A stretch of DNA of 6,872 bases, from positions 1 through 6,872 of the forward strand of contig CAKSWM010000075.1 of assembly GCA_934511545.1 (NCBI GenBank). Reading direction: 5' to 3'. This document shows, one piece after another, positions 5,535-6,872 of this stretch. The number at the start of each line of letters is the position of its first letter. Within the stretch, counting starts at the first letter, position 1. The notes below the pieces were generated by a model, which was not told where the DNA came from, did no database searches, and saw only the letters and a list, made by a program, of their open reading frames with translations. Both the position numbers and the translations under genes were made by a program. Source of the DNA: an uncultured Oscillospiraceae bacterium. GTDB taxonomy: Bacteria; Bacillota; Clostridia; Oscillospirales; Oscillospiraceae.

Positions 5535-6482
5535 TCACCATTCTATACCGTGGGCGCTCAGAAAATCAGTCGAATGCCGTCGGGCAAAGTCCATGCAGGG
5601 CTCATTTTCCCATTCGATCCAGAAAACCGTCTTGTCCCGCCGCAGCCAGGTGAGTTGGCGCTTTGCATAGCGGCGCGACTCCCGTTTCACCGTGTCAACG
5701 GCCTGTTCCATCGTGATCTCCCCGCGCAGGGCCTGGGCTATCTCCTTGTAGCCGATCGCCTGCATCGCGGTCGTGTCCGGTCCGACGCCGCTGTCAAGCA
5801 GGCTCTGCACCTCCCGGACAAGCCCGGACTCCATCATCTGATCGACTCTGCGTTCGATGCGGTCATACAGCTTCTGCCTGTCCCTGAAGCTGAGTGCAAG
5901 CTTGACCGCGTCATATCGCGGCGGCATGGCCTTCGTCCGCTCGTCGTGCGCAGTTATTGTCTCGCCTGTCAGCTCATAGACCTCGATCGCACGGACTATG
6001 CGCCGTTTATCGCCGGGGTGCAGCTTTGCCGCTCTCTCCGGGTCGAACGAACGCAATTTTGAAAGCATCGCCTCGCCGCCGAGAGCTTCATACTCCCCGC
6101 AGAGCTTTTCGCGCAGACCGGTATCCCCCGGCTCATCCGCGAAATCCCGTCCGGAGATGAGCGAATCGATATAGAGTCCCGTCCCGCCGACTATCACCGG
6201 CAGCCTGCCTCTGGCGATTATATCGTCCGCATGCTCTGCCGCCTCGCGGCAGAACCTTGCCGCGGAATAGCTCTCTTCCGGATCTGCGGCGTCTATCATG
6301 TGGTGCGGAACTCCGCGCATTTCCTCCTTTGCCGGCTTGGCCGTTCCGATATCCATGCGCCGGTAAAGCTGCATCGAATCGGCGGAGACGACCTCGCCGC
6401 CGAGAGCGAGCGCAAGCTCGACTCCCAGCGCCGTCTTTCCCGTCGCGGTAGGCCCCGTGACGACAAGCACACGCGGCGGCAT
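5535..6482 (-). CDS. miaA: tRNA dimethylallyltransferase
   Basis: 315-residue enzyme that transfers the dimethylallyl group from DMAPP to N6 of adenosine 37 in tRNAs reading codons starting with U. Visible motifs: P-loop-like GPTATGKT (10-17), DSMQLYRRMDIGTAKP (35-50) with the catalytic-type Asp35 and Gln38, PHHMID (59-64), GGTGLYI (99-105), DKRRIVRAIEV (158-168), QAIGYKE (241-247) and ESRRYAKRQLTWLR (268-281), which contacts tRNA. Length is normal for the family and the protein looks intact. The ATG overlaps the preceding small gene's stop (TGATG), with GAAGGA nine bases upstream. Hfq follows after a hairpin. Confidence 0.97.
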   Translation of the reverse strand: MPPRVLVVTGPTATGKTALGVELALALGGEVVSADSMQLYRRMDIGTAKPAKEEMRGVPHHMIDAADPEESYSAARFCREAAEHADDIIARGRLPVIVGGTGLYIDSLISGRDFADEPGDTGLREKLCGEYEALGGEAMLSKLRSFDPERAAKLHPGDKRRIVRAIEVYELTGETITAHDERTKAMPPRYDAVKLALSFRDRQKLYDRIERRVDQMMESGLVREVQSLLDSGVGPDTTAMQAIGYKEIAQALRGEITMEQAVDTVKRESRRYAKRQLTWLRRDKTVFWIEWENEPCMDFARRHSTDFLSAHGIEW

Positions 6483-6721
6483 CAGTCCCTGTCCTTCATA
6501 AGCTCGCCGTAGCGCTCGATATAGTCGGCGAGCTGGTGCACCTCGTTGAAGCGGCTCTCTTCGCTCTGGGCGAGTCTGTTGTACTCGGCCCTTATCGCCT
6601 CATCCTCGGCGTCGATGGCCGTGCGCTGCAGCTCGAACATGCTCTGATAGCACTCTTCGGCATATTCCGTCAAAACATCCTTGAGCAGTTCAAACTGCTT
6701 GTCGGTAAGGTCAAGTTTCAT
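6482..6721 (-). CDS. Small acidic helical protein of unknown function
   Basis: 79 residues, not recognised. It is predicted almost entirely helical and strongly charged: TDKQFELLKDVLTEYAEE, one cysteine (C24), then EDEAIRAEYNRLAQSEESRF and a closing ADYIERYGELMKDRD. There is no signal peptide, membrane segment or metal motif. It has a strong GGAGGA site six bases before ATG, and its TGA overlaps the miaA ATG by one base, so it is very likely translated and coupled with miaA. It is the first gene of the leftward unit. It may help MiaA or be merely co-regulated; the sequence does not say which. Confidence 0.75.
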   Translation of the reverse strand: MKLDLTDKQFELLKDVLTEYAEECYQSMFELQRTAIDAEDEAIRAEYNRLAQSEESRFNEVHQLADYIERYGELMKDRD

Positions 6722-6749
6722 TACATTTCCTCCGGTTTTTATTTTTTGT

Positions 6750-6777
6750 TTGCAATTATGAATATATGTGATAGAAT
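6750..6777 (+). promoter_or_regulatory. Promoter of the degV-family gene
   Basis: TTGCAA (6750-6755), a 16-base spacer and extended -10 TGATAGAAT (hexamer at 6772-6777). The start would fall near 6784, only a few bases before the AAGGAGG site, so the leader is very short. On the opposite strand the same AT-rich stretch (6736-6785) must contain the promoter of the small-protein/miaA unit; the reverse CATAAT at 6755-6760 is a possible -10, but no convincing -35 pairs with it. Confidence 0.55.
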
Positions 6778-6801
6778 TACTCCACTAAGGAGGGATTTCC
6801 C

Positions 6802-6872
6802 ATGAAAATCAAGGTCACGGCCGACAGCACCTGTGATCTTTCCCAGGAACTGATTGACAGATACAACATAAC
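6802..6872 (+). CDS. DegV family protein, N-terminal fragment (cut by window end)
   Basis: 23 complete codons are visible, starting MKIKVTADSTCDLS, the typical DegV opening with the TADSTCDL motif. DegV proteins bind fatty acids; the family includes FakB subunits that present fatty acids to FakA kinase. The start has AAGGAGG (6787-6793) eight bases upstream of ATG. It is transcribed divergently from the miaA unit. Too little is present to tell a FakB from other paralogues. Confidence 0.85.
   Translation, partial: MKIKVTADSTCDLSQELIDRYNI

Noticed and set aside
6068..6403. 16-base repeat CCTCGCCGCCGAGAGC in two places within miaA
   Set aside because: Both copies encode similar Ala-Leu-Gly-Gly-Glu segments, so shared codon choice is a sufficient explanation.

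Overview
The window reads as chromosomal, housekeeping-type sequence from a GC-rich member of the Clostridia (Bacillota). An Oscillospiraceae/Ruminococcaceae-type gut anaerobe is the best guess. The reasons are a SepF/DivIVA division system, an Hfq of the Bacillota type, a DegV protein, strong AGGAGG-type ribosome binding sites, and a gene order (yggS-sepF-divIVA-ileS) that is a shortened form of the Gram-positive ylm cluster. The species assignment is inference. No mobile element, CRISPR array, tRNA or rRNA is visible.

Layout: all genes except the last lie on the minus strand, so they are read from right to left. At the far right (6722-6801) an AT-rich divergent intergenic region separates the start of a degV-family gene (plus strand, cut by the window end) from a leftward unit. 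That unit is a 79-residue helical protein of unknown function whose stop codon overlaps the start of miaA (TGATG). A hairpin followed by a T run lies just after miaA (5500-5529). A well-formed extended -10 promoter then starts a second leftward unit: hfq, a HlyD-like membrane-fusion protein, yggS, sepF and divIVA, with short gaps (27 and 15 nt), one TAATG overlap (yggS/sepF) and a 56-nt gap before divIVA. A 159-nt structured gap precedes ileS, of which only the N-terminal ~568 codons are in the window.

How the genes fit together: MiaA (tRNA A37 prenylation), Hfq (RNA binding) and IleRS serve RNA metabolism and translation. YggS (PLP homeostasis), SepF (FtsZ membrane tether) and DivIVA (pole/septum scaffold) are the standard division neighbourhood. 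The HlyD-like protein, without an adjacent transporter, is the least expected member and may be a cell-envelope factor tied to division.

The most notable observations are a long, nearly perfect hairpin (18 bp with one 2-nt bulge) inside the HlyD-like coding region with an anti-SD-complementary GAGGT loop, the loss of ylmG/ylmH from the ylm cluster, the orphan HlyD-like protein itself, the unknown small protein coupled to miaA, and a set of alternative hairpins ahead of ileS that is not a T-box. I see no clear new defence or mobile system here.
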